DNA of 64,000 nt from Streptomyces sp. SAI-135 (GCF_029893805.1 NZ_JARXYP010000002.1:5146001-5210000); one strand, 5' to 3'; shown: positions 52,463 to 61,581, numbered from the stretch's first letter. The notes: a model not told the origin generated them from the sequence alone. Program-made: numbers and translations.

Positions 52463-53569
52463 CTACCGCAATATCCCTTCCAGGAAGTCGCTGCCCAGCC
52501 GCGCCACCACGGTGACGTCCAGCTGGTGCAGGACGTACCGGCCGCGGCGGCGGGTGGTGATCAGGCCCGCCTTCTTGAGGACGCCCAGGTGCCGGGATAT
52601 CTCCGGCGCGGTCATGCCGTGCACCTGGGCGAGCTCGCTGGTGGTGTAGGCGCTGCGGGCCAGGTGCCGGCACAGGCGCATCCGGACCGGATGGGAGAGC
52701 GCGGTCAGCCGCAGGGCCAGCTGCTCGACCGAGGGCGGGGCGGTGAGCTCGGGGGAGCCGACCGGATAGTGCAGGGCGGGCTGCCAGCCGTACCGGTGCA
52801 GGACGCTCAGGTGCGGCCAGCCCAGGCTGGTCGGGATCAGCAGCAGACCGCCCTCCGCCGTGGCGCTGTGCCCGGTGCCCAGCTTGTCGACCGTGATGCG
52901 GCCCGCCGCCTCGTCGAGCGTGACCGCGGGCGACACCGCGGTGAGCGCCTCCGCGAGACCCTTGCGGCGCAGCAGGTCCGTCTTGTGGCGGGCGTCCGCC
53001 GCGAGCTGGTGGCGCAGCCGCGACCAGGTGTCCGCGAAGAACGCCTCGTCGCAGTCCTCCACGAACTGCCGGAACCAGGCCCGGATCCGCGGCGGGTCGG
53101 CCAGCAACCGCTCGGCGAACCGCACCTGCCGGGGCCCGCGCGACGCGGCCAGCTCCAGGGCCCGTCGGTGCAGCGCGCTGTCGGAGAGCACACTCGGTCC
53201 GTGCGAGCAGTACGGCAGCGCGCAGGTGAACTCCAGTGCCGCGTCCACGAACTGCTCGTCCGTCAGCTTGTCGAGCAGGTCGAGGTCCTCGGCGATGCAG
53301 GACCCGGGGAGCGTGGTGCGGCCCGCGACGCCGGCGAACGGCATGAACAGGTCCGAGAACGTCGTCCGCCACAGGAAGTCCGCCTCGCACATCCGGTCGG
53401 CCAGGTGCGGGTCGAGCCGCGCGGTCACGCCCGTCACCCAGGCCTGGAGCCCCGGATGGTGCCCCGGCTCGGCCAGCGCGTGCAGCGCCATGCCGAGCTC
53501 GGCCAGGGGCGAGGGCACGACGGCGACCCTCTCCGGCCGCAGCCCCGCGATGTCGATGTGCACGCTCAT
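52463..53569 (-). CDS. ArsR-type regulator with DUF5937 ligand domain
   Basis: This 368-residue regulator has its DNA-binding domain at the C-terminus: HPVRMRLCRHLARSAYTTSELAQVHGMTAPEISRHLGVLKKAGLI, wing TTRRRGRYVLHQL. The first 230 residues form a large helical domain, which fits DUF5937. It probably senses a small molecule and represses its own gene through the palindrome in front of it. The ATG MSVHIDIAG is used. It is divergent from a 71-residue gene. Confidence 0.88.
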   Translation of the reverse strand: MSVHIDIAGLRPERVAVVPSPLAELGMALHALAEPGHHPGLQAWVTGVTARLDPHLADRMCEADFLWRTTFSDLFMPFAGVAGRTTLPGSCIAEDLDLLDKLTDEQFVDAALEFTCALPYCSHGPSVLSDSALHRRALELAASRGPRQVRFAERLLADPPRIRAWFRQFVEDCDEAFFADTWSRLRHQLAADARHKTDLLRRKGLAEALTAVSPAVTLDEAAGRITVDKLGTGHSATAEGGLLLIPTSLGWPHLSVLHRYGWQPALHYPVGSPELTAPPSVEQLALRLTALSHPVRMRLCRHLARSAYTTSELAQVHGMTAPEISRHLGVLKKAGLITTRRRGRYVLHQLDVTVVARLGSDFLEGILR

Positions 53570-53606
53570 GACCTCATGGTGCACCCCGCCACTGACAACG
53601 CCGTCC

Positions 53607-53631
53607 TCGATTGACGGGGGCCGTCAATCGA
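53607..53631. promoter_or_regulatory. Perfect palindromic operator before ArsR-type gene
   Basis: Arms TCGATTGACGG (53607-53617) and CCGTCAATCGA (53621-53631) are exact inverse complements around GGG. The site lies 38 bases upstream of the regulator gene and 38 bases upstream of the divergent small gene, centred between the two. It is the only strong palindrome in the gap, so it is the likely binding site of the regulator and may control both genes. Confidence 0.85.
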
Positions 53632-53668
53632 CGCGACGCGGCCGCTGAGACGGCGCAAACCTGGGGGC

Positions 53669-53884
53669 ATGAGCAGCACCCAGGAGCACCTCCTCGACAC
53701 CTACCGCGCCCGGCACCTCGGCACCCCCGTCCCGCCCGCGCCCGGCACCCACGACGTACGGACCGTGCGCGACCTGCGCGCCTACCGGCGGTTCCGGGCG
53801 GTCCTGGCGGGACGGCCCGCCCCGGAGCGGCTACGGCACGTGCTGAGCCGGTGGCTGCGCCGGCAGGCCCGCCCCGGCTGCTGA
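53669..53884 (+). CDS. Small basic protein divergent from ArsR-type regulator
   Basis: This 71-residue protein is of unknown function: MSSTQEHLLDTYRARHLGTP, a Pro-rich turn, then two basic helices (TVRDLRAYRRFRAVLAG, LRHVLSRWLRRQAR). There is no signal peptide or membrane segment. It lies opposite the regulator across one central palindrome, so it is probably the regulated target. A longer overlapping frame exists but has no good start. Confidence 0.65.
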   Translation: MSSTQEHLLDTYRARHLGTPVPPAPGTHDVRTVRDLRAYRRFRAVLAGRPAPERLRHVLSRWLRRQARPGC

Positions 53885-53936
53885 CCCCGGGCCCTGTCGT
53901 CCCTGCCCGCCTGCCGCACGACGTCCGGCACGCGGC

Positions 53937-55175
53937 CTAGCCGGCCACCTCCCGCAGCCGGGTGACGAAGTCGGCCGCCGCCGCCCGCACGTCCGCCGCC
54001 GTCCACTCCAGGGCGGCGGCACGGACGTACACCTCGGTCAGGGACAGGCCCGGGCCCTTCGCGTCCCAGGGGTTGATGAACAGGGCCGTCCCCGTCTCCT
54101 CCGACTGCCGGATCGCCGCCTCGGACAGCTCGTCGACGCCGTAGGGCAGCCAGACCTGGAAGTCGAAGGTGTGCGGCACCTCGGGGTGGACCCGCGCCCA
54201 CGGCAGCCCGGCCAGGGCGAACCCCTCGCGCAGCGCGGCGGCCGCCACGCGCGCGTGGTGGACGTACTCGGGCAGCCTCGGCAGTTCGTGCTCCAGTCCG
54301 GCGAGGGCCGACAGAACGGTCGGGAACTGCTGGAAGACCGCGCCCCCGTAGCGGTGCCGCCAGGTCCTCGCCTCCTCGATCAGGCTCGTCGGGCCCGCCA
54401 GCGCGGCCCCGCCGAAGCCCTGGAGCGACTTGTAGAACGACACGTAGACGCTGTCCGCGAGGTCCGCGATCTCGGCCAGGGGGCGGCCGAAGTGGACGGT
54501 CGTCTCCCACAGGCGGGCCCCGTCGAAGTGCACCACCGCGTCCCGCTCGCGCGCGGCCGCCACGACCTCGGTGAGCTCCTCCCAGGTGGGCAGCACGAAA
54601 CCGGCGTCCCTGAGCGGCAGTTCCAGCATCAGCGCCCCGAAGGGCTCCTCGAAGCCGCGTATCTCCTCGGCCGTGGGCTGTCGCGGTTCGCCCGTCACAT
54701 GGACCGGGCGCAGTCCGGAGACCTCCCTGAAGGCGTCGCGTTCGTGCACCTCGGGGTGGGCCAGGGGATGCAGGGCGACGGTGGGGTTGCCGGTGCGGCC
54801 CGCCCAGCAGCGCAACGCCACCTGCTGGGCCATCGTGCCGGTCGGGAAGAAGGCGGCGGCCTCCTTGCCGAGGAGACCCGCCACCTTCTCCTCCAGGGCC
54901 GCGACGACGCCGTTGCCGTAGAGGTCGCCCGGCTCGTCCAGGTCGTAGAGCGTGTCCGCCCCGTCGAGCAGCGCCAGGCGCTCACGCAGGGGTGCGAGCA
55001 GTCCCAGGCGGGCCAGAGTGCGCTCCGCGTTCCGGTAGGCGCTCACGCGCCGTGCGCGGCGGCGCAGGAGCCGTTCCTCCTCCGTGAGTTGTTCCGCCCG
55101 CTCCCCGTCCGTGGCCTGCTCGGGGCGTCCCTCGTCCGTCGTCCGCCCGGTCCCTCGCGCCTCTTCGTCACTCAT
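53937..55175 (-). CDS. PLP-dependent beta-eliminating lyase/threonine aldolase family
   Basis: This 412-residue enzyme belongs to the aspartate aminotransferase fold-type I group that holds threonine aldolases and beta-eliminating lyases. The PLP lysine lies in YVSFYKSLQGFGGAALAGP, the cofactor-stacking region is FFPTGTMAQQVALR, and VVHFDGARLWET supplies the Asp that contacts the pyridine. The N-terminus is 40 residues longer than bacterial LtaE, polar and Glu/Arg-rich. It could cleave threonine to glycine and acetaldehyde or act on another hydroxy amino acid. It is monocistronic. Confidence 0.88.
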   Translation of the reverse strand: MSDEEARGTGRTTDEGRPEQATDGERAEQLTEEERLLRRRARRVSAYRNAERTLARLGLLAPLRERLALLDGADTLYDLDEPGDLYGNGVVAALEEKVAGLLGKEAAAFFPTGTMAQQVALRCWAGRTGNPTVALHPLAHPEVHERDAFREVSGLRPVHVTGEPRQPTAEEIRGFEEPFGALMLELPLRDAGFVLPTWEELTEVVAAARERDAVVHFDGARLWETTVHFGRPLAEIADLADSVYVSFYKSLQGFGGAALAGPTSLIEEARTWRHRYGGAVFQQFPTVLSALAGLEHELPRLPEYVHHARVAAAALREGFALAGLPWARVHPEVPHTFDFQVWLPYGVDELSEAAIRQSEETGTALFINPWDAKGPGLSLTEVYVRAAALEWTAADVRAAAADFVTRLREVAG

Positions 55176-55345
55176 GCGCGGATCATCTCGTGCGCCCCGG
55201 GGCCGGGCATGCCCATTTCCGCACGCACGGTCGACGGAAACCCACAGCCTGTGGACAACCGGACGCCCCTGGAACCGATCGCGTTAACATGACGAGAAAT
55301 CGTCCGGTACCCAGATGCGGACTGGAACGGGAAGGCCGCCGACGC

Positions 55346-56275
55346 GTGAGTACAGCCCAACAGCCAGACAGCAAGGACCGCCCCGCGCGGCTCACCGTCG
55401 GCGTCGTCGGCGCCGGCCGGGTGGGACCGGCGCTCGCTGCGTCCCTCCAACTCGCCGGGCACCGCCCGGTGGCCGTCTCCGGAGTCTCCGACGCCTCCCG
55501 GCGGCGGGCGGCGCTGCTCCTCCCGGACGTCCCGCTCGTCACCCCCGCGGACGTCCTCCAGCGCGCCGACCTGGTGCTGCTGACCGTCCCCGACGACACC
55601 CTGCCCGGTCTCGTCGAGGGCCTCGCCGAGACCGGCGCGGTCCGCCCGGGGCAGCTGCTCGTGCACACCTCCGGGCGCTACGGCGCGAAGGTCCTGGACC
55701 CCGCCCTGCGCGCGGGCGCGCTGCCGCTGGCCCTGCACCCGGCGATGACCTTCACGGGCACCCCCGTGGACGTCCAGCGCCTCGCGGGCTGCTCCTTCGG
55801 CGTCACCGCGCCCGGGGAACTGCGGCTGGCCGCCGAGGCCCTCGTCATCGAGATGGGCGGCGAGCCCGAGTGGATCGAGGAGGAGAAGCGCCCGCTGTAC
55901 CACGCGGCCCTCGCCCTCGGCGCCAACCACCTGGTCACGCTGGTCGCCCAGGCCATGGAGCTGCTGCGCGCGGCCGGCGTCGAGGCCCCCGACCGGATGC
56001 TCGGCCCGCTGCTCGGCGCCGCCCTGGACAACGCCCTGCGCTCCGGCGACGCGGCCCTCACCGGACCCGTCGCGCGCGGTGACGCCGGCACCGTCGCCGC
56101 CCACGTCACGGAACTGCGCAAGCACGCCCCGCAGACCGTGGCGGGCTACCTCGCGATGGCCCGCGCCACCGCCGACCGTGCGCTCGCCCACGGCCTGCTC
56201 AAGCCCGAGCTCGCCGAGGACCTCCTCGGGGTACTCGCCACCGGGACCAACGGCGCCGAGGGAGATGCCCGATGA
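55346..56275 (+). CDS. Rossmann-like DUF2520 oxidoreductase, first gene of pan/nad operon
   Basis: This 309-residue protein has an NAD(P)-binding motif GVVGAGRVGPALAASL at about residues 18-34, then ADLVLLTVPDDTLPGLVE and HTSGRYGAKVLDPALRAGALPLALHPAMTF, typical of the Rossmann-like/DUF2520 family. The overall build resembles 6-phosphogluconate/ketopantoate reductases. It lies in front of panC and overlaps it by four bases (ATGA). It could supply pantoate (a PanE role) or another reduction; family position supports, but does not prove, this. GTG start. Confidence 0.88.
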   Translation: MSTAQQPDSKDRPARLTVGVVGAGRVGPALAASLQLAGHRPVAVSGVSDASRRRAALLLPDVPLVTPADVLQRADLVLLTVPDDTLPGLVEGLAETGAVRPGQLLVHTSGRYGAKVLDPALRAGALPLALHPAMTFTGTPVDVQRLAGCSFGVTAPGELRLAAEALVIEMGGEPEWIEEEKRPLYHAALALGANHLVTLVAQAMELLRAAGVEAPDRMLGPLLGAALDNALRSGDAALTGPVARGDAGTVAAHVTELRKHAPQTVAGYLAMARATADRALAHGLLKPELAEDLLGVLATGTNGAEGDAR

Positions 56276-57264
56276 CCACGACCCTGCTGCGCACCGCCGA
56301 CGAACTGCACGCACGCACGCGCATGGGCCGCCGGGCCGTCGTGATGACCATGGGCGCCCTGCACGAGGGCCACGCCACCCTGATCCGCACCGCGCGCGAG
56401 ATCGCCCGAGCGGACGGCGAGGTGGTCGTCACCGTCTTCGTGAACCCCCTCCAGTTCGGCGCGGGCGAGGACCTCGACCGCTACCCGCGCACCCTGGACG
56501 CCGACCTCAAGATCGCCGAGGACGCCGGCGCGGACGCCGTCTTCGCGCCCTCCGTCGACGAGGTCTACCCCGGCGGCGAGCCCCAGGTGCGCATCAGCGC
56601 GGGCCCGATGGGGGAGCGTCTGGAGGGCGCCTCGCGCCCGGGCCACTTCGACGGCATGCTCACCGTCGTCGCCAAGCTGCTCCACCTCACCCGCCCCGAC
56701 CTCGCCCTCTACGGTCAGAAGGACGCCCAGCAGCTCGCCCTGATCCGCCGGATGGTGCGCGACCTGAACTTCGGCGTCGAGATCGTCGGCGTGCCCACCG
56801 TCCGCGAGGACGACGGCCTGGCCCTCTCCAGCCGCAACCGCTACCTCGACCCGAAGGAGCGGCGCACCGCGCTCGCGCTGTCCCGCGCGCTGTTCGCCGG
56901 CCGCGACCGGCACGCGGCCCAGGAGGCGCTGCGCGCGCGGGCCCGCGAAGTACCCGCCACGCACGCGCGTGCCGAGGCCCTGAGCGCCCTCGGCGAGTCC
57001 CGCGCGGCCGCCGACGCGCACGCGGTCGCCAAGGCCCTGCCGGGAGCCCCGTCGGCGGTCCGCGCGGCCGCCCGGCTGGTCCTGGACGAGGCCGGGCGCC
57101 TCGACCCGCCGCTCGCCCTGGACTACCTCGCACTCGTCGACCCGTCCGACTTCACCGAGATCGAGGACGACTTCACCGGCGAGGCCGTCCTCGCCGTCGC
57201 CGCCCGGGTCGGGACGACCCGGCTGATCGACAACATCCCGCTGACCTTCGGAGCCGCCTCGTGA
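56272..57264 (+). CDS. panC: Pantothenate synthetase
   Basis: This 330-residue enzyme condenses pantoate with beta-alanine using ATP. Signatures: VVMTMGALHEGHATLIRTAR (HxGH), FVNPLQFGAGEDLDRYPR, RPGHFDGMLTVVAKLL, KDAQQLALIRRMV, and VREDDGLALSSRNRYL. It is about 40 residues longer than E. coli PanC, with the added length before the C-terminal end. It overlaps both neighbours, the DUF2520 gene (ATGA) and nadB (GTGA). Confidence 0.96.
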   Translation: MTTTLLRTADELHARTRMGRRAVVMTMGALHEGHATLIRTAREIARADGEVVVTVFVNPLQFGAGEDLDRYPRTLDADLKIAEDAGADAVFAPSVDEVYPGGEPQVRISAGPMGERLEGASRPGHFDGMLTVVAKLLHLTRPDLALYGQKDAQQLALIRRMVRDLNFGVEIVGVPTVREDDGLALSSRNRYLDPKERRTALALSRALFAGRDRHAAQEALRARAREVPATHARAEALSALGESRAAADAHAVAKALPGAPSAVRAAARLVLDEAGRLDPPLALDYLALVDPSDFTEIEDDFTGEAVLAVAARVGTTRLIDNIPLTFGAAS

Positions 57265-58976
57265 CCAGCACAGGCATACGTCTGCACGCACCCGCGCCCG
57301 GGTGGTCCATCGACGCGGACGTCGTGGTCGTCGGCTCCGGGGTGGCCGGTCTCACCGCGGCCCTGCGCTGCGAGGCCGAGGGCCTCAGGACCGTCGTCGT
57401 CACCAAGGCCCGCCTCGACGACGGATCCACCCGCTGGGCGCAGGGCGGCATCGCCGCGGCCCTCGGCGAGGGCGACACCCCCGAACAGCACCTGGACGAC
57501 ACGCTGGTCGCGGGCGTGGGCCTGTGCGACGAGGAGGCCGTGCGGATCCTGGTCACCGAGGGGCCCGACGCCGTGCGCCGGCTGATCGCGACCGGCGCGC
57601 ACTTCGACGAGTCCGAGGCGGGCGACCTGGAGCTCACCCGCGAGGGTGGCCACCACCGGCGCCGGATCGCCCACGCGGGCGGTGACGCGACCGGCGCGGA
57701 GATCTCCCGGGCGCTCGTCGAGGCCGTCCGCGCGCGGGGACTGCGCACCATCGAGAACGCGCTCGTGCTCGACCTGCTCACCGACGCCGACGGCCGGACG
57801 GCCGGCGTCACCCTGCACGTCATGGGCGAGGGCCAGCACGACGGCGTGGGCGCCGTGCACGCGCCCGCGGTCGTCCTCGCCACCGGCGGCATGGGCCAGG
57901 TGTTCTCCGCGACCACCAACCCGCCCGTGTCGACGGGCGACGGCGTGGCGCTCGCCCTGCGCGCGGGCGCCGAGGTCAGCGACCTGGAGTTCGTGCAGTT
58001 CCACCCCACCGTGCTGTTCCTCGGCCCGGACGCCGAGGGACAGCAGCCGCTCGTCTCCGAGGCCGTGCGCGGCGAGGGGGCCCACCTGGTCGACGCCGAC
58101 GGCATGCGCTTCATGGTCGGCCAGCACGAACTGGCCGAGCTGGCGCCCCGGGACATCGTCGCCAAGGGCATCACGCGCCGCATGCAGGAGCAGGACGCCG
58201 AGCACATGTTCCTCGACGCCCGGCACTTCGGCGCCGAGATGTGGGAGCACCGCTTCCCGACCATCCTGGCCGCCTGCCGCGCCCACGGCATCGACCCGGT
58301 CACCGAGCCCATCCCGATCGCACCGGCCGCCCACTACGCCTCCGGCGGCGTGCGCACCGACCCCCGGGGCCGTACGACCGTCCCGGGCCTGTACGCGTGC
58401 GGCGAGGTCGCCTGCACCGGTGTGCACGGCGCGAACCGGCTCGCCTCCAACTCGCTCCTCGAGGGCCTGGTCTACGCCGAGCGCATCGTGGCCGACATCG
58501 TGGCGGTCCAGAAGGCGAACGGCCTCCACGCGCGTGTGCCGGTGCCCGTCGAGCACCCCGAGACGCCCGCCCACCCGCTGCTCGCCCCCGAGGCCCGGTT
58601 CGCGATCCAGCGCACCATGACGCGCGGCGCGGGCGTGCTCCGCTCGGCCGCGTCCCTGGCCGCCGCGGCGGACGCCCTGCACCGGCTGCACGCCGACGCC
58701 CGCGACGCCCTCGACGAGAACGGCAAGACGGCCGAGCCCGGCGTCGACACCTGGGAGGCCACCAACCTGCTGTGCGTGGCCCGTGTTCTGGTCGCCGCGG
58801 CCCTGCAGCGCGAGGAGACGCGCGGCTGCCACTGGCGCGAGGACCGGCCCGAGCGGGACGACACGGCATGGCGCCGCCACATCGTCGTACGGCTGAATCC
58901 GGACCGGACCCTCGCCGTACACACCACCGATACCGCAGACTTCCCCCCGACCCGGCAGCACCCTCAGGAGCAGTGA
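57261..58976 (+). CDS. nadB: L-aspartate oxidase
   Basis: This 571-residue FAD enzyme oxidises aspartate to iminoaspartate, the first step of NAD synthesis. It has the FAD site VVVVGSGVAGLTAALR (about 21-36), STRWAQGGIAAAL, GGDATGAEISRALV, FVQFHPTVLF, GLYACGEVACTGVHGANRLASNSLLEGLVYAERI, and the C-terminal helical domain with IQRTMTRGAGVLR. The GTG overlaps the panC stop. No quinolinate synthase gene (nadA) is present in the window. Confidence 0.96.
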   Translation: MTSTGIRLHAPAPGWSIDADVVVVGSGVAGLTAALRCEAEGLRTVVVTKARLDDGSTRWAQGGIAAALGEGDTPEQHLDDTLVAGVGLCDEEAVRILVTEGPDAVRRLIATGAHFDESEAGDLELTREGGHHRRRIAHAGGDATGAEISRALVEAVRARGLRTIENALVLDLLTDADGRTAGVTLHVMGEGQHDGVGAVHAPAVVLATGGMGQVFSATTNPPVSTGDGVALALRAGAEVSDLEFVQFHPTVLFLGPDAEGQQPLVSEAVRGEGAHLVDADGMRFMVGQHELAELAPRDIVAKGITRRMQEQDAEHMFLDARHFGAEMWEHRFPTILAACRAHGIDPVTEPIPIAPAAHYASGGVRTDPRGRTTVPGLYACGEVACTGVHGANRLASNSLLEGLVYAERIVADIVAVQKANGLHARVPVPVEHPETPAHPLLAPEARFAIQRTMTRGAGVLRSAASLAAAADALHRLHADARDALDENGKTAEPGVDTWEATNLLCVARVLVAAALQREETRGCHWREDRPERDDTAWRRHIVVRLNPDRTLAVHTTDTADFPPTRQHPQEQ

Positions 58977-58981
58977 CACCA

Positions 58982-59968
58982 GTGAGCACCGACGACCTTC
59001 CCCTCGTCCCGTCCGGCGGCTGCGGCGACGGCTGCGCCTGTGGCGCCGCCTCCGACGGCCCCGACGAGGCGTACCTGGAGTGCGGGCTCGACCCCGCGCT
59101 CGCGCAGCTCCTGGCCGACGCCGGACTCGACCCCGTGGAGGTCGAGGACATCGCCAACGTCGCCATCCAGGAGGACCTCGACCACGGAGTGGACGTGACG
59201 ACCGTCGCGACCATCCCCGAGGACGCCGTCGCCACCGCCGACTTCGTCGCGCGCGAGGCGGGCGTCGTGGCCGGCCTCAGGGTCGCCGAGGCGGTCGTCT
59301 CGGTGGTCTGCGAGGACGAGTTCGAGGTCGAGCGGCACGTCGAGGACGGCGACCGGGTCGAGGCGGGACAGAAGCTCCTGTCGGTCACCACGCGCACGCG
59401 TGACCTGCTCACCGCCGAGCGCAGCGCGCTCAACCTGCTGTGCCGGCTCTCCGGCATCGCGACCGCCACGCGCGCGTGGACGGACGCGCTGGAGGGCACC
59501 AAGGCGCGCGTACGGGACACCCGCAAGACCACTCCGGGGCTCAGGTCGCTGGAGAAGTTCGCGGTGCGCTGCGGGGGCGGGGTCAACCACCGGATGTCGC
59601 TGTCCGACGCGGCACTGGTCAAGGACAACCACGTGGTCGCCGCCGGTGGCGTCGCGCAGGCCTTCAAGGCCGTCCGTGAGGCCTTCCCGGACGTGCCGAT
59701 CGAGGTCGAGGTCGACACCCTGCACCAGCTGCGGGAGGTCGTGGACGCGGGCGCCGACCTGATCCTGCTGGACAACTTCACGCCCGGCGAGTGCGAGGAG
59801 GCGGTCGCGCTGGTGCACGGGCGGGCCGCGCTGGAGGCCTCCGGCCGGCTGACGCTGGCCAACGCGCGCGCGTACGCCGACACCGGCGTCGACTACCTCG
59901 CGGTGGGGGCGCTCACCCACTCCTCGCCGATCCTCGACATCGGCCTCGACCTGCGCGAGGCGGAGTAG
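58982..59968 (+). CDS. nadC: Nicotinate-nucleotide pyrophosphorylase (quinolinate phosphoribosyltransferase)
   Basis: This 328-residue enzyme makes nicotinate mononucleotide from quinolinate and PRPP. It has EDLDHGVDVTT, RVRDTRKTTPGLRSLEKFAVRCGGGVNHRM-type catalytic sequence around residue 180, DAALVKDNHVVAAGG, EVEVDTL and the final VDYLAVGALTHSS. Residues 12-21 are unusual: a Gly/Cys cluster GGCGDGCACG with cysteines at 14, 18 and 20, absent from model NadC proteins. GTG at 58982 has AGGAG eleven bases upstream; GTG at 58973 overlapping the nadB stop is an alternative. Confidence 0.95.
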   Translation: MSTDDLPLVPSGGCGDGCACGAASDGPDEAYLECGLDPALAQLLADAGLDPVEVEDIANVAIQEDLDHGVDVTTVATIPEDAVATADFVAREAGVVAGLRVAEAVVSVVCEDEFEVERHVEDGDRVEAGQKLLSVTTRTRDLLTAERSALNLLCRLSGIATATRAWTDALEGTKARVRDTRKTTPGLRSLEKFAVRCGGGVNHRMSLSDAALVKDNHVVAAGGVAQAFKAVREAFPDVPIEVEVDTLHQLREVVDAGADLILLDNFTPGECEEAVALVHGRAALEASGRLTLANARAYADTGVDYLAVGALTHSSPILDIGLDLREAE

Positions 59969-59973
59969 TCGCG

Positions 59974-60771
59974 ATGCTCCTCACGATCGACGTAGGCAAC
60001 ACGCACACCGTCCTCGGGCTGTTCGACGGCGAGGACATCGTCGAGCACTGGCGGATCTCCACGGACGCGCGCCGGACCGCCGACGAGCTGGCGGTGCTGC
60101 TCCAGGGCCTGATGGGCATGCATCCGCTCCTCGGCGACGAACTGGGCGACGGCATCGACGGGATCGCGATCTGCGCCACCGTGCCGTCCGTGCTGCACGA
60201 GCTGCGCGAGGTGACGCGGCGCTACTACGGCGACGTGCCGGCCGTGCTGGTCGAGCCCGGGGTGAAGACGGGGGTGCCGATCCTCACCGACAACCCCAAG
60301 GAGGTCGGCGCGGACCGGATCATCAACGCGGTGGCGGCCGTCGAGCTGTTCGGCGGTCCCGCGATCGTCGTGGACTTCGGCACGGCGACGACGTTCGACG
60401 CGGTGTCCGCGCGGGGGGAGTACGTCGGCGGGGTCATCGCGCCCGGCATCGAGATCTCCGTGGAGGCGCTCGGGGTCAAGGGGGCGCAGCTGCGGAAGAT
60501 CGAGGTGGCCCGGCCGCGGAGCGTGATCGGGAAGAACACGGTCGAGGCGATGCAGTCCGGGATCGTGTACGGCTTCGCCGGACAGGTCGACGGCGTGGTG
60601 AGCCGGATGGCCCGGGAGCTCGCGCAGGACCCGGACGACGTGACGGTGATCGCCACGGGCGGGCTCGCGCCGATGGTGCTCGGGGAGTCGTCGGTGATCG
60701 ACGAGCACGAGCCCTGGCTGACGCTGGTGGGGCTGAGGCTGGTGTACGAGCGGAACGTGTCGCGGATGTGA
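59974..60771 (+). CDS. coaX: Type III pantothenate kinase
   Basis: This 265-residue kinase phosphorylates pantothenate, the first committed step of CoA synthesis. It has the ASKHA phosphate loop TIDVGNTHTVLGLF, the pantothenate-binding NPKEVGADRIINAVAA, VVDFGTATTFDAV and VIATGGLAPMVLG. It begins five bases after the nadC stop and ends the five-gene operon DUF2520-panC-nadB-nadC-coaX, which joins NAD and CoA supply. Confidence 0.96.
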   Translation: MLLTIDVGNTHTVLGLFDGEDIVEHWRISTDARRTADELAVLLQGLMGMHPLLGDELGDGIDGIAICATVPSVLHELREVTRRYYGDVPAVLVEPGVKTGVPILTDNPKEVGADRIINAVAAVELFGGPAIVVDFGTATTFDAVSARGEYVGGVIAPGIEISVEALGVKGAQLRKIEVARPRSVIGKNTVEAMQSGIVYGFAGQVDGVVSRMARELAQDPDDVTVIATGGLAPMVLGESSVIDEHEPWLTLVGLRLVYERNVSRM

Positions 60772-60870
60772 TCCGCCGGGCAGGCGCACCTGGCGGGCAT
60801 TGGGGTGGCCCGGCCGCGCCACACCCGTCTGCTGTGCCTGATTTGTCTGATTAGCGCGTACTGTCGCCGC

Positions 60871-61581
60871 ATGCCCACGCCATACGGATCCCGCGGCGGC
60901 ATGGCGTTCGGCGTGGAGGAGCTGCGTGTGCTCCGCCGCGCTCTCGCCCTCGCCCTTCACCCCGCCCCTGCCTCGGCCGAGGACATCAAGGACTGCCACC
61001 GTCTCGCCGAGTCCCTCGACGAGGCGGTGCGTGAGGGTGCCCGGCTGCGCGCCTTCCTGGTGGCCGACCTCGCCCGGTACCGCGCCGCACTGCCCGGCAC
61101 CGCCGCCGGTTACCTCACGCTCCTGGAGGAGGCGCTGGGTGCGGGGTACCGGCCCGAGCCCGACGATCTCGCCGCGCTCCGGGCCCTGTGCGGCAACCCC
61201 GCCGCAGCGGCGCTGCTGATCCGCTGCCAGATGCTGGCCGAACGGGACGTGAGGGCCCGTCTGGCGGCCGCCACGGGCGCCCGGCGCACTCCCGCGTCCC
61301 CCGTGGTCCCGCCCTCCCGTACGCGCCTCCTGGCGCTGCCGGGGGGCCGTTCCGGAGGGCTGCACGAGGGGCCTTCCGGCGCCGGGCGGGGCGGTCCGGC
61401 GCAACTGGACGCCAAGGAGCCGGCGAAGCGTCCGGCCAAGCCCCCGGTCAAGCCCGCGGAGAAACCCGCCCCCGCCGCCCCGAAGCCCGCCCGGCCCATC
61501 CCCACCCCCGGCGAGGTCTTCCCCCGCCGCAAGCCCGCCGAGCCCCCGGCGAACCCACCGCAGCGCCTGGCCGCGGGCTGA
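60871..61581 (+). CDS. Conserved hypothetical protein with Pro/Lys-rich tail
   Basis: This 236-residue protein is of unknown function. The first 130 residues are helical (VEELRVLRRALALALHP, SAEDIKDCHRLAESLDEAVREGARLRAFLVADLARY, and LPGTAAGYLTLLEEALGAGY). The rest is a low-complexity tail of Pro, Ala and Lys with repeated KPxKP-like steps (AKRPAKPPVKPAEKPAP). No membrane segment is seen. It lies 99 bases after coaX and starts with ATG MPTPYGSRGG; no good ribosome binding site is present. Confidence 0.75.
   Translation: MPTPYGSRGGMAFGVEELRVLRRALALALHPAPASAEDIKDCHRLAESLDEAVREGARLRAFLVADLARYRAALPGTAAGYLTLLEEALGAGYRPEPDDLAALRALCGNPAAAALLIRCQMLAERDVRARLAAATGARRTPASPVVPPSRTRLLALPGGRSGGLHEGPSGAGRGGPAQLDAKEPAKRPAKPPVKPAEKPAPAAPKPARPIPTPGEVFPRRKPAEPPANPPQRLAAG

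Noticed and set aside
53611..53940. Alternative 109-codon frame overlapping the 71-residue gene
   Set aside because: It starts inside the operator palindrome and is Pro/Arg/Ala-rich; the 71-residue frame begins at a better-placed ATG.
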